In this document: piece after piece, positions 17,915-25,294 of the stretch
How positions within the stretch are numbered: position 1 is the stretch's first letter
Layout: each line of letters begins with the position of its first letter
Position numbers and translations under genes: made by a program
Source: Elusimicrobiota bacterium
GTDB taxonomy: Bacteria > Elusimicrobiota > Elusimicrobia > UBA1565
Reading direction: 5' to 3'
DNA length: 48,617 bases
Assembly: GCA_003450735.1 (NCBI GenBank)
Contig: DMEZ01000019.1
Location: forward strand, 61,490 to 110,106
Notes under the pieces: generated by a model
Told to the model about the DNA's origin: nothing
The model's database searches: none
The model's input: the letters and a program-made list of their open reading frames with translations, nothing else

Positions 17915-18620
17915 TCTTCTTGGCGAGGAGTTCCGCGTCCACGTCGCGCAGTTCGCCCGCGTGCGCCTTGAGCCAGGAGCCGAGCGACATCATCCCGAAC
18001 TCCTTCTCGAAGCTGGCATCCCAGCGCTCGATGGCGGCCTGCTCGCGCATCGTGATGGCCCACCAGGGCGAGAAGTCCTTGCCGGGTGGGACCCAGATCG
18101 GCGGCTGTTTCGGTTCGGGGTCCGGGCCCCAGGCGAGCGGCTCGGGCTCGAAAGGCTTGGGAGCGGGAAGCGTCGGCTCAACCCGCCGCAGGGGGGACTG
18201 CGCCGGGGGGGGGAAGCGGTAGACCGTGTGCCGCCTGGAGGCGGCGCCCGAGAAGCCGATGGCGAAGAGGGTGAGCCCGACCAGCTGGAGGAAGGAGACT
18301 GTCCGGTTCTTGCGCGCGGGCCGCGCCGGCGCGGCCTCGGGCTGGGGGACCGGGACGGACACGCGGGAGGTCGCGCGCCAGCGCTCGCCGCCGCCCCAGG
18401 CCGGAAGGGTCGTCCGGCGGCCCATCGCCCGGCCGGAGATGACGACCGGAGGCGTCTGGGAGGCCTTCTGGCGCCGGCTCGCGACGTCGGCGTAGCGGGC
18501 GAAATCCTCCGCCTCGGAGAAGCCCTGCTCGAGCAGGCTCTTCTGCTGGCCGGAGGACGCGCCCGCGAGCGCCGGAGCGCCCAGGAGCAGCATCGCGAGG
18601 AGAGCCGATAGTCTCTGCAT
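17898..18620 (-). CDS. Hypothetical exported protein
   Basis: 240 residues with a clear signal peptide (MQRLSALLAMLLLGAPALAGASS). Around residues 130-150 is a second hydrophobic stretch, SFLQLVGLTLFAIGFSGAA, that could be a membrane helix, followed by a proline-rich region (PTLPAPKPFEPEPLAWGPDP) and a C-terminal helical part ending in KAHAGELRDVDAELLAKKI. No family was recognised. A -10-like TAGTAT lies at 18631-18636, 10 nt before the ATG. Its 3' end overlaps the PP2C gene tail to tail by 17 nt. It is real on codon bias and signal peptide; function unknown. Confidence 0.65.
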   Translation of the reverse strand: MQRLSALLAMLLLGAPALAGASSGQQKSLLEQGFSEAEDFARYADVASRRQKASQTPPVVISGRAMGRRTTLPAWGGGERWRATSRVSVPVPQPEAAPARPARKNRTVSFLQLVGLTLFAIGFSGAASRRHTVYRFPPPAQSPLRRVEPTLPAPKPFEPEPLAWGPDPEPKQPPIWVPPGKDFSPWWAITMREQAAIERWDASFEKEFGMMSLGSWLKAHAGELRDVDAELLAKKISRDS

Positions 18621-18720
18621 AGCCTCGCGGATACTATGGCCCCGCCAGGGAGCCCGCGGCTGAGCCCCTGGGCCTAGGCCCGAATAGGTCTAAAGGACTA
18701 TTTTCCTCTGATTGGCAAAC

Positions 18721-18771
18721 CGTATAGTTTACTGAACGGATTCTGCTGTATTTCGTATAGTAGACTATACG
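18721..18771 (+). promoter_or_regulatory. Twin operators and promoter before otsB-like gene
   Basis: CGTATAGTAGACTATACG at 18754-18771 is a near-perfect palindrome (8-bp arms, 2-nt centre). A second, degenerate copy, CGTATAGTTTACTGAACG, lies at 18721-18738. The copies start 33 bp apart, about three helical turns, so two dimers would sit on one face of the DNA. TATAGT at 18756-18761 inside the downstream copy is a good -10 box placed 20 nt before the ATG. A regulator bound here would block transcription. The region is also much more AT-rich than its surroundings. Confidence 0.6.
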
Positions 18772-18781
18772 TGTTGAGCGC

Positions 18782-19501
18782 ATGACGAAGCCCCTCCTGC
18801 TCTGCCTGGACTTCGACGGCACCCTGGCCCCCTTCGCGAAGCGCCTGGAGCTCGCCCGCATGCCCACGCGCACCCGCCGCCTGCTCGTACGCCTGGCCGA
18901 GAGGCCAGGCGTACGCCTCGCCTTCGTGAGCGGCCGCAAGCTCTCGGACATCAAAGCCCGGGCCGCCTTCCCCGATGCCTGCTACATCGGCAACTGCGGG
19001 CTCGAGCTCGAGGCGCCGGGCCTGCGCTGGCTCCACCCCGCAGCGCGCAAGGCGAAGCCCCTCATCCGAGCGCTCAAGGCGAAGCTCGGCCCCCTGCGCC
19101 GGCGCCTCCCCGGCCTCGTCATCGAGGACAAGGTCTATTCCGTGAACGTCCACTTCCGCCGGGCCCGGCGGCGCAACGCCGAGCTCATCGCCCGCTCGTT
19201 CCTCAAGCCCCTCGTGCAGGCCGCCCGCGGCCGCCTGCTTTTGCGCCGCAGCTGCCTGGTCTGGGAGGTCCTGCCCTCCGTGGACTGGGACAAGGGCGAC
19301 GCCATCCTCCTGCTCGCCGAGCGCCTCGGCGGACGCTGGGACATCGTCTTCGTCGGCGACGACACCGCCGACGAGGAGGGGTTCAAGACCCTCGGGCGGA
19401 GGGCGGACACCTACCGGGTGGGAGGGGGGAAGACCAGCGCGCGCTTCCGGCTGGGCGGGCGCGGCGCGGTGTACGGCTTACTGCGGAAACTGCTCCGATG
19501 A
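18782..19501 (+). CDS. otsB: Trehalose-6-phosphate phosphatase-like HAD protein
   Basis: 239 residues, close to the family length. HAD motif I is CLDFDGTLAPF with nucleophile D9 and D11, then FVSGRKLSDI, the OtsB-type YIGNCGLELEAPG (usually GNHGxE), WEVLPSVDWDKGDAI, and motif IV FVGDDTADEEGF. OtsB removes phosphate from trehalose-6-phosphate to release the protectant trehalose. No otsA synthase lies in this window, so the substrate source is elsewhere, or it acts on another sugar phosphate. It is translationally coupled to the next gene by an ATGA overlap and is probably controlled by the twin operators upstream. There is no evident Shine-Dalgarno sequence. Confidence 0.85.
   Translation: MTKPLLLCLDFDGTLAPFAKRLELARMPTRTRRLLVRLAERPGVRLAFVSGRKLSDIKARAAFPDACYIGNCGLELEAPGLRWLHPAARKAKPLIRALKAKLGPLRRRLPGLVIEDKVYSVNVHFRRARRRNAELIARSFLKPLVQAARGRLLLRRSCLVWEVLPSVDWDKGDAILLLAERLGGRWDIVFVGDDTADEEGFKTLGRRADTYRVGGGKTSARFRLGGRGAVYGLLRKLLR
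18886..18915 (+). other. Perfect hairpin with GAGA loop inside otsB
   Basis: CGTACGCCTGGCC (18886-18898) and its exact complement (18903-18915) form a 13-bp stem closed by GAGA, a GNRA-type tetraloop. It lies about 100 nt into the coding sequence. A 13-bp perfect stem with a GNRA loop is more than codon bias would be expected to give, and could slow translation or be a processing site. Confidence 0.5.
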
Positions 19502-20364
19502 AGAAGCGCCGCCGGTCGTTCTGGCACGACCCCAAAGGCGACCTTTTCCTGCGCGTGCCGGCCTTCCTCATCGTGGTCTTCCTGTTCTACGGGATGACCC
19601 ATGACCTGCTGCTCAGGCCCTTGGCGGGCGTCATCAGAGAACGGCTCGAGCGGCCCGCCCAGGCGCGCACGCTCGCCGCGGCCGAGGCCTCACGCCTGCC
19701 CCCGCCGAAGCGCTTCGACCGCATCACCGGCTATTCCGCCAGCACCGGGTTCCTCATCCACATCGTCACGCCGGGCCAGTCGGAGTCCGTCGACTACCCC
19801 AGGCCGGAGTTCCTCCCCGACGGCTCGCTCGTCCTCCGGCAGCCGAAGACGATCCCCATCGGCAAGGGCTTCGAAGTCGCCGGCACCGGCGTCCGGAACG
19901 TGCACGGCGCCCACCGGCTCGAGACCTGCCTCGACCTGGCCGCTTCGAAGCTGAAGGCCCGCAACACGAGGCTCTCCTGGGCGGATCAGGTCGACTGGGA
20001 GGGCCGCTATGCGCTGGTGGCCTATTTCCATCCGGGGCCGATGACCCTGACGTGCTCTTCTGGTCCGGGGCGCCTCGAAGTGCCGCCCGCGACGCGCCGC
20101 CTCTGCCTGTTCTTGTCGAGGGCGGGGGAGAAGCTGTCGGCGCACGCGGCCATGGACGCGGACGAGGAGCGGCTCCTGTGCGAAACTTCGGGCCCGCCGG
20201 CCCCGCGCCCCTCCAAGCAGGTCGAACTGACCCTCATGCTGGCCCGGCCGCCGGAGAGCAGGCCCGACAAGCCCTTCGTCAGCACGGCCCAGGACGAATA
20301 CCGCTTCTCGAAGTTCCAGCTGGTCTGCGAAGACCCGGCCGGCTGCAAGGCCCGGGCGGACTAG
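19498..20364 (+). CDS. Hypothetical single-pass membrane protein
   Basis: 288 residues. A basic N-terminus (MKKRRRSFWHDPKGD) is followed by one membrane helix (VPAFLIVVFLFYGM) and then a soluble domain of about 250 residues, probably periplasmic, containing several cysteines (for example ETCLDL, LTCSSGP, RLCLFL, LLCETSG, LVCEDPAGCKA). Paired cysteines after a signal anchor suggest disulfides. No family was recognised. The ATG overlaps the otsB stop (ATGA), so the two are translated together, which is the only clue to function. The stop codon lies inside a small palindrome shared with the convergent peroxiredoxin gene. Confidence 0.7.
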   Translation: MKKRRRSFWHDPKGDLFLRVPAFLIVVFLFYGMTHDLLLRPLAGVIRERLERPAQARTLAAAEASRLPPPKRFDRITGYSASTGFLIHIVTPGQSESVDYPRPEFLPDGSLVLRQPKTIPIGKGFEVAGTGVRNVHGAHRLETCLDLAASKLKARNTRLSWADQVDWEGRYALVAYFHPGPMTLTCSSGPGRLEVPPATRRLCLFLSRAGEKLSAHAAMDADEERLLCETSGPPAPRPSKQVELTLMLARPPESRPDKPFVSTAQDEYRFSKFQLVCEDPAGCKARAD

Positions 20365-20376
20365 CCGCTCGGCTAG
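20361..20376. terminator. Palindrome holding two convergent stop codons
   Basis: CTAGCCG (20361-20367) and CGGCTAG (20370-20376) form an inverted repeat around CT. It contains the TAG of the plus-strand gene and the TAG of the minus-strand peroxiredoxin gene. It may serve as a weak bidirectional terminator, although no T-run follows on either side. Confidence 0.3.
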
Positions 20377-20882
20377 GACGCCTGCAGCTTCCTGAGCGCC
20401 TCGGCGACCTTCTCCGCGTCGAGCGCCGGGTCCACGTCCTTCTCGACCCAGCGCACCTTGAGGTCGGGCCCGAGGATGAATGTCCACCGCTTGGCCCAGC
20501 CCAGCATCCCTTTCGCCCCATAGGCTGAAAGGATCTTCCCGTCGGGGTCGGCCAGGAGCGTGAAGGTCAGCTTGTGCTTCTCGACGAACTTCTTCTGGTT
20601 CTTCACCGAGTCCTTGGAGATGCCGAACACCTCGGCGCCCAGCTTGCCGATGGGCTCCAGCGCGTCGCGGAACGCGCAGGCCTGCTTGGTGCAGCCCGGC
20701 GTGCCGCTCTTCGGGTAGAAATAGAGCACCGTCCACTTGCCCGCGCGTTCCTTGAGGTCGAAGGGCTTGCCCTGGTCCGTCTTCGCCGTGAAGGGCGGAG
20801 CCGGGTCGCCCGCCTTGAGCTCCGCGGCCGACAGGGCCGCGGGCGCGAACAGCGCGGCCAGAGCCACGAAGAGCTTCTTCAT
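20373..20882 (-). CDS. Exported Bcp-type peroxiredoxin
   Basis: 169 residues: a signal peptide (MKKLFVALAALFAPAALSA) followed by a complete AhpC/TSA thioredoxin fold. The active site reads YPKSGTPGCTKQACAFRD, with peroxidatic C64 and resolving C69 four residues apart (TxxC then CxxxxC), the PrxQ/Bcp arrangement. Such enzymes reduce peroxides with thioredoxin-like donors. The signal peptide is less usual, since Bcp is mostly cytoplasmic, so this copy probably protects the periplasm. The ATG overlaps the upstream GH16 stop by 4 nt, so the two are co-translated. Confidence 0.93.
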   Translation of the reverse strand: MKKLFVALAALFAPAALSAAELKAGDPAPPFTAKTDQGKPFDLKERAGKWTVLYFYPKSGTPGCTKQACAFRDALEPIGKLGAEVFGISKDSVKNQKKFVEKHKLTFTLLADPDGKILSAYGAKGMLGWAKRWTFILGPDLKVRWVEKDVDPALDAEKVAEALRKLQAS

Positions 20883-21673
20883 GGCAGCCGGTACACCCGC
20901 ACGTAGTCCACTTCCATCCTCTGCGGGAAGACCGTCTCATCGACGCCCTTCTGCCCGCCCCACATGCCGCCGACCGCGACGTTGAGCAGAAGATGGAACG
21001 GCTTGTCGAAGGGCCACGAGCCGAAGCCCTTCCCATCGTTGGGGAAGGTCAGCACGGGCTTGTCGTCCACGAAGAACTCCATGCGCTCGGGCCTCCATAG
21101 GAGCGAGTACTCGTGGAATGCCGAGTCCGCGTCCGGGATGAAAAGCTTGGCCGTCTTCTGCGTGTTCATCGGCCAGTTGAAATCCTTGCAGTGGATGGAG
21201 GCGTGCACCCAGCCCGGGTCGTGGCCGACGTGCTCCATGATGTCGATCTCGCCCCGGTCCGGCCAGCCGACCGGGTCATTCGGAACGGGGGTGGAAAGCA
21301 TCCAGATCGCCGGCCAGGTGCCGCGCCCCTTGGGGAGCTTGGCGCGCACCTTGATGAGCCCGTAGGTCCAGTCGCCCTTGTTCTTGCTCACGAGCCGGGC
21401 CGAGGTGAAGCGGTTCTTCCCGAAGTCCTCCTTGCGCGCCTCGACGATGAGCTTGCCGCCCTCGACCCGGGCGTTCTTGGTGCTCGACTCGGTGTAGTAC
21501 TGCAGTTCCTGGTTGCCCCAGCCCTCGCCGCCCACGTCGTAGCTCCACTTGGCCGGGTCGGGCAGGCCGGGCTTGTCGAACTCGTCCGACCAGATGGGCT
21601 TGGGCTCCCGGCAAGCCAGCGAGCCCAGCGCGGCGGCGGACAACAGGACGGCCAGCAACTCTCGTCGTGCCAT
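20879..21673 (-). CDS. Glycoside hydrolase family 16 lipoprotein (beta-glucanase-like)
   Basis: 264 residues from ATG 21673 (MARRELLAVLLSAAALGSLAC). The C21 context suggests a lipoprotein, though the lipobox is imperfect. The GH16 catalytic motif GEIDIMEHVG gives nucleophile E142, D144 and acid/base E147. Supporting features are WSDEFDKPGLPDPAKWSYD, GNQELQYYT, the SARLVSK and KVRAKLP strands, GTWPAIWML, and the C-terminal MEVDYVRVY. The family cleaves beta-1,3/1,4-glucans such as laminarin or lichenan. A -10-like TACAAT (21683-21688) lies 9 nt before the ATG. An upstream TTG/ATG choice was set aside because this start places the signal peptide correctly. Coupled to the peroxiredoxin gene. Confidence 0.93.
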   Translation of the reverse strand: MARRELLAVLLSAAALGSLACREPKPIWSDEFDKPGLPDPAKWSYDVGGEGWGNQELQYYTESSTKNARVEGGKLIVEARKEDFGKNRFTSARLVSKNKGDWTYGLIKVRAKLPKGRGTWPAIWMLSTPVPNDPVGWPDRGEIDIMEHVGHDPGWVHASIHCKDFNWPMNTQKTAKLFIPDADSAFHEYSLLWRPERMEFFVDDKPVLTFPNDGKGFGSWPFDKPFHLLLNVAVGGMWGGQKGVDETVFPQRMEVDYVRVYRLP

Positions 21674-21696
21674 GGCCCGTCCATTGTAGCGCATTC

Positions 21697-21799
21697 GGGA
21701 CAGGGGTCCCAGATTGTCCGTTGATGCCGGTCAAAGGCCGGCATCAAGCCGTTTCGTTGACTCCAGCCATAACGGACAGGCGGGGGGGAAGGCTATACT
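21697..21799. promoter_or_regulatory. Nested inverted repeats between divergent genes
   Basis: The 144-bp gap between the GH16 gene and the next plus-strand gene holds several inverted repeats. A perfect 10-bp stem, TTGATGCCGG (21721-21730) with CCGGCATCAA (21738-21747), has a 7-nt loop. TGTCCGTT (21715-21722) is repeated inverted at 21771-21778. GGGAC/GTCCC lies at 21697-21710, and GGACAGG occurs at 21698-21704 and 21774-21780. TATACT at 21794-21799 is a likely -10 for the plus-strand gene. The elements fit operators controlling both directions. Confidence 0.4.
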
Positions 21800-21817
21800 T
21801 TCACCAGGAGAAAACAG

Positions 21818-22339
21818 ATGACCACCCCTTTGAAGACTCTTGCCGCAGCCGCCCTCGCCCTCGGACTCGCCGGCCATGACGCCGCCGCCCAGGTGAACAT
21901 CCAGATCCGCCTGCCCGGCGTGCGCACCCCGGTCCCGACCCAGCCCGTCCGCCTTCCCACTCCCTTGATCCCCGTGCGGCCCCTGCCCACCCAGTTCGCC
22001 CTCATGCCGGCCCAGCAGGCGATCCAGCCGGTCGTCCTTCCCAAAGTGGAACTGCCGCCTGCCGCCATCCCCGCCCAGCCCCGGATCATCGCTCCCGGCC
22101 AGACCGGCCCGGCTCCCGTGGCCGTCCTCATCGAGAACGTCATGAAGGACGAGAACACCCCCAAGAGCGCCATCCTCAACAAGGTCTTCGACGGCGGCGA
22201 TGCCCGAGTCGTCGGCCAGGCCGCCGCCCCGGTGGACCTGCGGGACGAAGAAGACCTCCCTGAAGAGCCCCGGACCCAGCCCACCCGCCGCGTGACCCTG
22301 CCCGAATGGGAGCTCGAGCAGGACCTCGGGATTAGATAG
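21818..22339 (+). CDS. Hypothetical secreted proline-rich protein
   Basis: 173 residues: signal peptide (MTTPLKTLAAAALALGLAGHDAAA) followed by a low-complexity region rich in proline, valine and glutamine (about residues 25-105), then a short acidic C-terminal part (PVDLRDEEDLPEEP) ending in LPEWELEQDLGIR. An AGGAG Shine-Dalgarno sequence lies 7 nt before the ATG, one of the clearer ones in the window, and TATACT at 21794 is a likely -10. No family was recognised. The extended, proline-rich composition suggests a periplasmic spacer or wall-associated protein. Confidence 0.7.
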   Translation: MTTPLKTLAAAALALGLAGHDAAAQVNIQIRLPGVRTPVPTQPVRLPTPLIPVRPLPTQFALMPAQQAIQPVVLPKVELPPAAIPAQPRIIAPGQTGPAPVAVLIENVMKDENTPKSAILNKVFDGGDARVVGQAAAPVDLRDEEDLPEEPRTQPTRRVTLPEWELEQDLGIR

Positions 22340-22357
22340 ATCTTTCCAACGTTTTTT

Positions 22358-22388
22358 CATTTAACATTCATTTAACAATCGCGTAACA
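22358..22388 (+). promoter_or_regulatory. Pho-box-like direct repeats before histidine kinase
   Basis: CATTTAACA occurs at 22358-22366 and again at 22369-22377, with a variant CGCGTAACA at 22380-22388. The three copies are exactly 11 bp apart, the repeat spacing used by OmpR/PhoB-family regulators, and the TTAACA core matches the known PhoP box of Bacillus subtilis. A -10-like CATATT at 22402-22407 follows 13 nt later, so the array would sit where a -35 box normally lies. Confidence 0.6.
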
Positions 22389-22430
22389 GGGCCGCAACCT
22401 CCATATTCCATATTCGGGATGGAGGAGATG

Positions 22431-23336
22431 ATGAGCCCCCAGACGAAGGTCCAGACGAAATGGGAAGACCTGGTCGACCGCTCGGCCAAGCCTGTTCCCG
22501 CTCCTGAGTCCAAGGCTCCCGCGCAGTCCGACCCCGAGAAGCAGATCGCCTCCTACATGACCCACGAGCTCCGCGCGCCCCTCACCTCCATCCGCTCGGC
22601 CCTCTCGCTCCTGCAGGAGCAGCTCAACGGCCGCCTCGCCGGCGACGAGAAGCAGATCCTGAACCTCGCCGTCCGCAACTCCGAGCGCCTCAACTTCCTC
22701 ATCAACGACATCCTCGATTTCGGCAAGATCCGCGCGGGCAAGATGAGCGTCGACCTCGAGGTCGTCCGCCCCGAGGAGCTCATCAAGGACGCCGTCGACA
22801 GCATGCGCGCCTGGGCCGTGGCCAAGGGCGTCAAGCTCGTCCTCCTCGAGTCCGAAGAGCCCCTGCCCCGCGTCCACGCCGACCGCAAGCGGACGGTGCA
22901 GGTGCTCGTGAACCTCCTCTCCAACGCCATCAAGTTCACCCCCGCCTACGGCGTCATCGAGGTCGCGGCCGCCCCCGGCCGGCACGAGCACCTCGGCACC
23001 GTGGCCTTCAAGGTCAAGGACTCGGGCCCCGGCATCCCCCACGAGGACCTCGAGCGCATCTTCGCCTGCTTCGAGCAGTCGGCCCTCGGCGCGAAGGTTT
23101 CGCAGGGCACCGGGCTCGGCCTCACCCTCGCGAAGGCGATGGTGGAGCTCATGGGCGGGCGCATCTGGGCGGAGAGCTGGAAGGGGCTGGGCGCCACCTT
23201 CCGCTTCACCCTGCCCATCGTGCAGAGCGACATGGCCCGCCCCGTGCGGGCCTACCCCAAGAAGACCGAGTACCACGGCCTGCTGCTGAACCTCTTCCGC
23301 CGGATGAACTCCTTCATCGCGGCGCTCTTCGCCTAG
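22431..23336 (+). CDS. Soluble sensor histidine kinase
   Basis: 301 residues from ATG 22431, chosen because GGAGG at 22421-22425 lies 5 nt upstream; ATG 22419 and 22428 are in-frame alternatives. After about 40 residues of disordered N-terminus comes the HisKA helix SYMTHELRAPLTSIRSALS with the phosphorylatable histidine near residue 45, then HATPase_c: N box NLLSNAIKFTP, G1 KDSGPGIPHED, F box IFACFEQ, G2 GTGLGLTLAKAMVELMGG. There is no membrane helix or sensor domain, so input must come from a partner protein. No response regulator is adjacent; the OmpR-family regulator at 38267-38965 is a possible but unproven partner. The upstream array suggests phosphate-type control. Confidence 0.92.
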   Translation: MSPQTKVQTKWEDLVDRSAKPVPAPESKAPAQSDPEKQIASYMTHELRAPLTSIRSALSLLQEQLNGRLAGDEKQILNLAVRNSERLNFLINDILDFGKIRAGKMSVDLEVVRPEELIKDAVDSMRAWAVAKGVKLVLLESEEPLPRVHADRKRTVQVLVNLLSNAIKFTPAYGVIEVAAAPGRHEHLGTVAFKVKDSGPGIPHEDLERIFACFEQSALGAKVSQGTGLGLTLAKAMVELMGGRIWAESWKGLGATFRFTLPIVQSDMARPVRAYPKKTEYHGLLLNLFRRMNSFIAALFA

Positions 23337-23347
23337 CCTCCCGAATT

Positions 23348-23356
23348 TGCGACAAT
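23348..23356 (+). promoter_or_regulatory. Extended -10 promoter of caspase-like gene
   Basis: TGCGACAAT is a TG-extended -10 element that ends 6 nt before the ATG at 23363. The transcript would therefore start at about the A of the start codon. There is no Shine-Dalgarno sequence, which agrees with leaderless translation. Confidence 0.45.
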
Positions 23357-23362
23357 GGCCTC

Positions 23363-25294
23363 ATGAGGCGCTTCACTCGTCTGCTGCCGTGCCTCCTGCT
23401 CTTCTCCGCCTGCTCCATCAAGAACGTGAAGGTCTCCCGGATCGACCTTTGCCGGGATGGGGATTGCCGGCCCTCGCCTGTTTCCGACGAGGACAAGCTT
23501 TTGAGCACCCTCTACGGCATGCTCAGCAGGGCCGAGAACTCGGACGCGCAGGTCTACGCCGCAGACCCCGTCACGGGCAAGCAGACCGGCAAGGGCATCC
23601 ACTTCTACATCCAGGGCGGCCCGATGCCCGCCCCGACCAAGCTGAACTCTTACCGGATCTCCGACGTGCTCTTCATCGACCGGGAGAAGAAGGAGATCAA
23701 GTTCCGCATCAAGCCCCGCTCGACCTGGCTGTTCCTACCCATCCTCTGCGCGGAGGGGGATGGGACGCTGAGCGTGCGCTCCCCCACGGACATCCAGGGC
23801 ACCTTCGCGAGCGTCTGCACCTGGATGATCGTCGGCACCTCCCGCTGGCGCTTCGACTGGAAGATCGACCGCATCGACGCCGAGAAGGGCCTGCTCTGGG
23901 GGCACTACGCCATCAAGGGCGGCGGCCCTCTCTGCTTCGGAGGCGGCTCCGGCTACCACATCGTCCGCCTTCAGACCGGGGCCTCCTCGCCCGAGCCGGC
24001 GAAGACCCCGCCTCCGCCTCCGCTCGTCCAGACCCCGCCTCCGCCTCCGAAGCCGGCGCCGAAGCCGAAGGCTCCAGAGGAGCGCGTCGAAGTCCTCTCA
24101 TCGATCCCCGATCTATCCTTCGAGACCCGCCTCTCCGACGAGGGCCGCGACCTCGTCCTGGACGGAGGCGAGGAGATCTCCTTAAGAGTGGAAGTCTCCA
24201 ACAAGGGCCAGGCCCCGGCCGAGAAGGCCCGCGTGGTCCTTTCGGGCACTCCCGAGCTGGTCTCCGCCCTGGGCAAGGAGCGGAGCTTGGGCGACATCGC
24301 CCCCGGCGCTTCGGTTTCCGCCGAGTTCAAGGCGCGCCTAGGCGCCGAACTTCCCACGCAGAGCGCCGACCTCCGGGTGGAGATCCTCTACGGAGCCGGA
24401 ACGCCCGCTGGCGCCAAGACGCTCAAGGTGGCGATGCGGCCGCGCGCGCGCAAGGAGAGCGTCGAGATCCTCTCGGACATCAACGTGGACGACGTCCCTC
24501 CCCGCATCCAAGGCGGGCCGAGGGGGGAGAACGCCGCCCTCGTCGTCGGCATCATGGGCTACCGGGAGAAGAGCATCCCGCAGGTCAAGTACGCGGTCCG
24601 GGACGCGGAGGTCATGGCGAAGTACCTCGAGAACCTCGGAGGCATTCAGCCCGAGAACCTGAAGCTCCTCACCAACGAGACCGCCACCAAGAGCGACATC
24701 GAGGCCTACCTCAACGACTGGCTGCCCCGCCGCGTCGGCAAGGACTCCACCGTCTTCGTCTATTTCTCCGGCCACGGTTCGCCGGGGCCGCAGGGGCAGG
24801 AGGCCTTCCTCGTGCCCTACGAGGGGCACCCGGACTTCCCCTCCAAGCTTCTGCCCGTCAAGCAGGTCTACGAGGCGCTCGCGAAGCTGCCGGCCGAGCG
24901 GGTCGTCGTGATGCTCGACAGCTGCTTCTCCGGCGCGAAGGGCCGCAGCGTGGCCGGCGCCGGCACCCGGCCCCTCGTCACGACGGCGGCGGAACCCGAA
25001 GGCGCCGCCGGCGGCAAGCTGGTCGTGCTCGCGGCCGGGACGGGCGGGCAGGTGAGCTCGGACCTCGACAAGGCGAAGCACGGCCTTTTCACCTACTACC
25101 TCCTCAAGGGGATGCGCGGCGAGGCGGACGCCGACGGCGACGGCCAGGTCACGGTGGGCGAGCTCTACGAGTACGCCCGCGTCCAGGTCTCACGCGAGGC
25201 TTCCCGGGAGCTCAACCGCGACCAGACCCCGGCGCTCCTCCCGGCCGGCGCGCCCGCCAGCCTGCTCGATGCACCGGTGACCCGCAAGAAGTGA
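23363..25294 (+). CDS. Caspase-like (peptidase C14) lipoprotein
   Basis: 643 residues. A lipoprotein-type signal (LLPCLLLFSAC, C17) is followed by an unrecognised N-terminal domain (about 20-205), a double TPPPPP-containing linker (about 214-238), a beta-sandwich region like CARDB (about 265-360, with EVSNKGQAPAEKARVVL), and a C-terminal caspase fold (about 390-630). The catalytic dyad is visible: H471 in VYFSGHGSPG and C521 in VMLDSCFSGA. A DADGDGQVTVGE EF-hand-like loop lies at 589-600. Bacterial caspase-like (metacaspase/orthocaspase) enzymes usually cut after basic residues and can need calcium. Anchored in the envelope rather than the cytoplasm, this copy may process periplasmic or surface proteins. 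Overlaps the next gene by GTGA. Confidence 0.9.
   Translation: MRRFTRLLPCLLLFSACSIKNVKVSRIDLCRDGDCRPSPVSDEDKLLSTLYGMLSRAENSDAQVYAADPVTGKQTGKGIHFYIQGGPMPAPTKLNSYRISDVLFIDREKKEIKFRIKPRSTWLFLPILCAEGDGTLSVRSPTDIQGTFASVCTWMIVGTSRWRFDWKIDRIDAEKGLLWGHYAIKGGGPLCFGGGSGYHIVRLQTGASSPEPAKTPPPPPLVQTPPPPPKPAPKPKAPEERVEVLSSIPDLSFETRLSDEGRDLVLDGGEEISLRVEVSNKGQAPAEKARVVLSGTPELVSALGKERSLGDIAPGASVSAEFKARLGAELPTQSADLRVEILYGAGTPAGAKTLKVAMRPRARKESVEILSDINVDDVPPRIQGGPRGENAALVVGIMGYREKSIPQVKYAVRDAEVMAKYLENLGGIQPENLKLLTNETATKSDIEAYLNDWLPRRVGKDSTVFVYFSGHGSPGPQGQEAFLVPYEGHPDFPSKLLPVKQVYEALAKLPAERVVVMLDSCFSGAKGRSVAGAGTRPLVTTAAEPEGAAGGKLVVLAAGTGGQVSSDLDKAKHGLFTYYLLKGMRGEADADGDGQVTVGELYEYARVQVSREASRELNRDQTPALLPAGAPASLLDAPVTRKK

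Noticed and set aside
18670..18681. GGGCCTAGGCCC palindrome
   Set aside because: A 12-bp GC-rich palindrome is likely by chance in this sequence, and no promoter or gene end lies exactly there.
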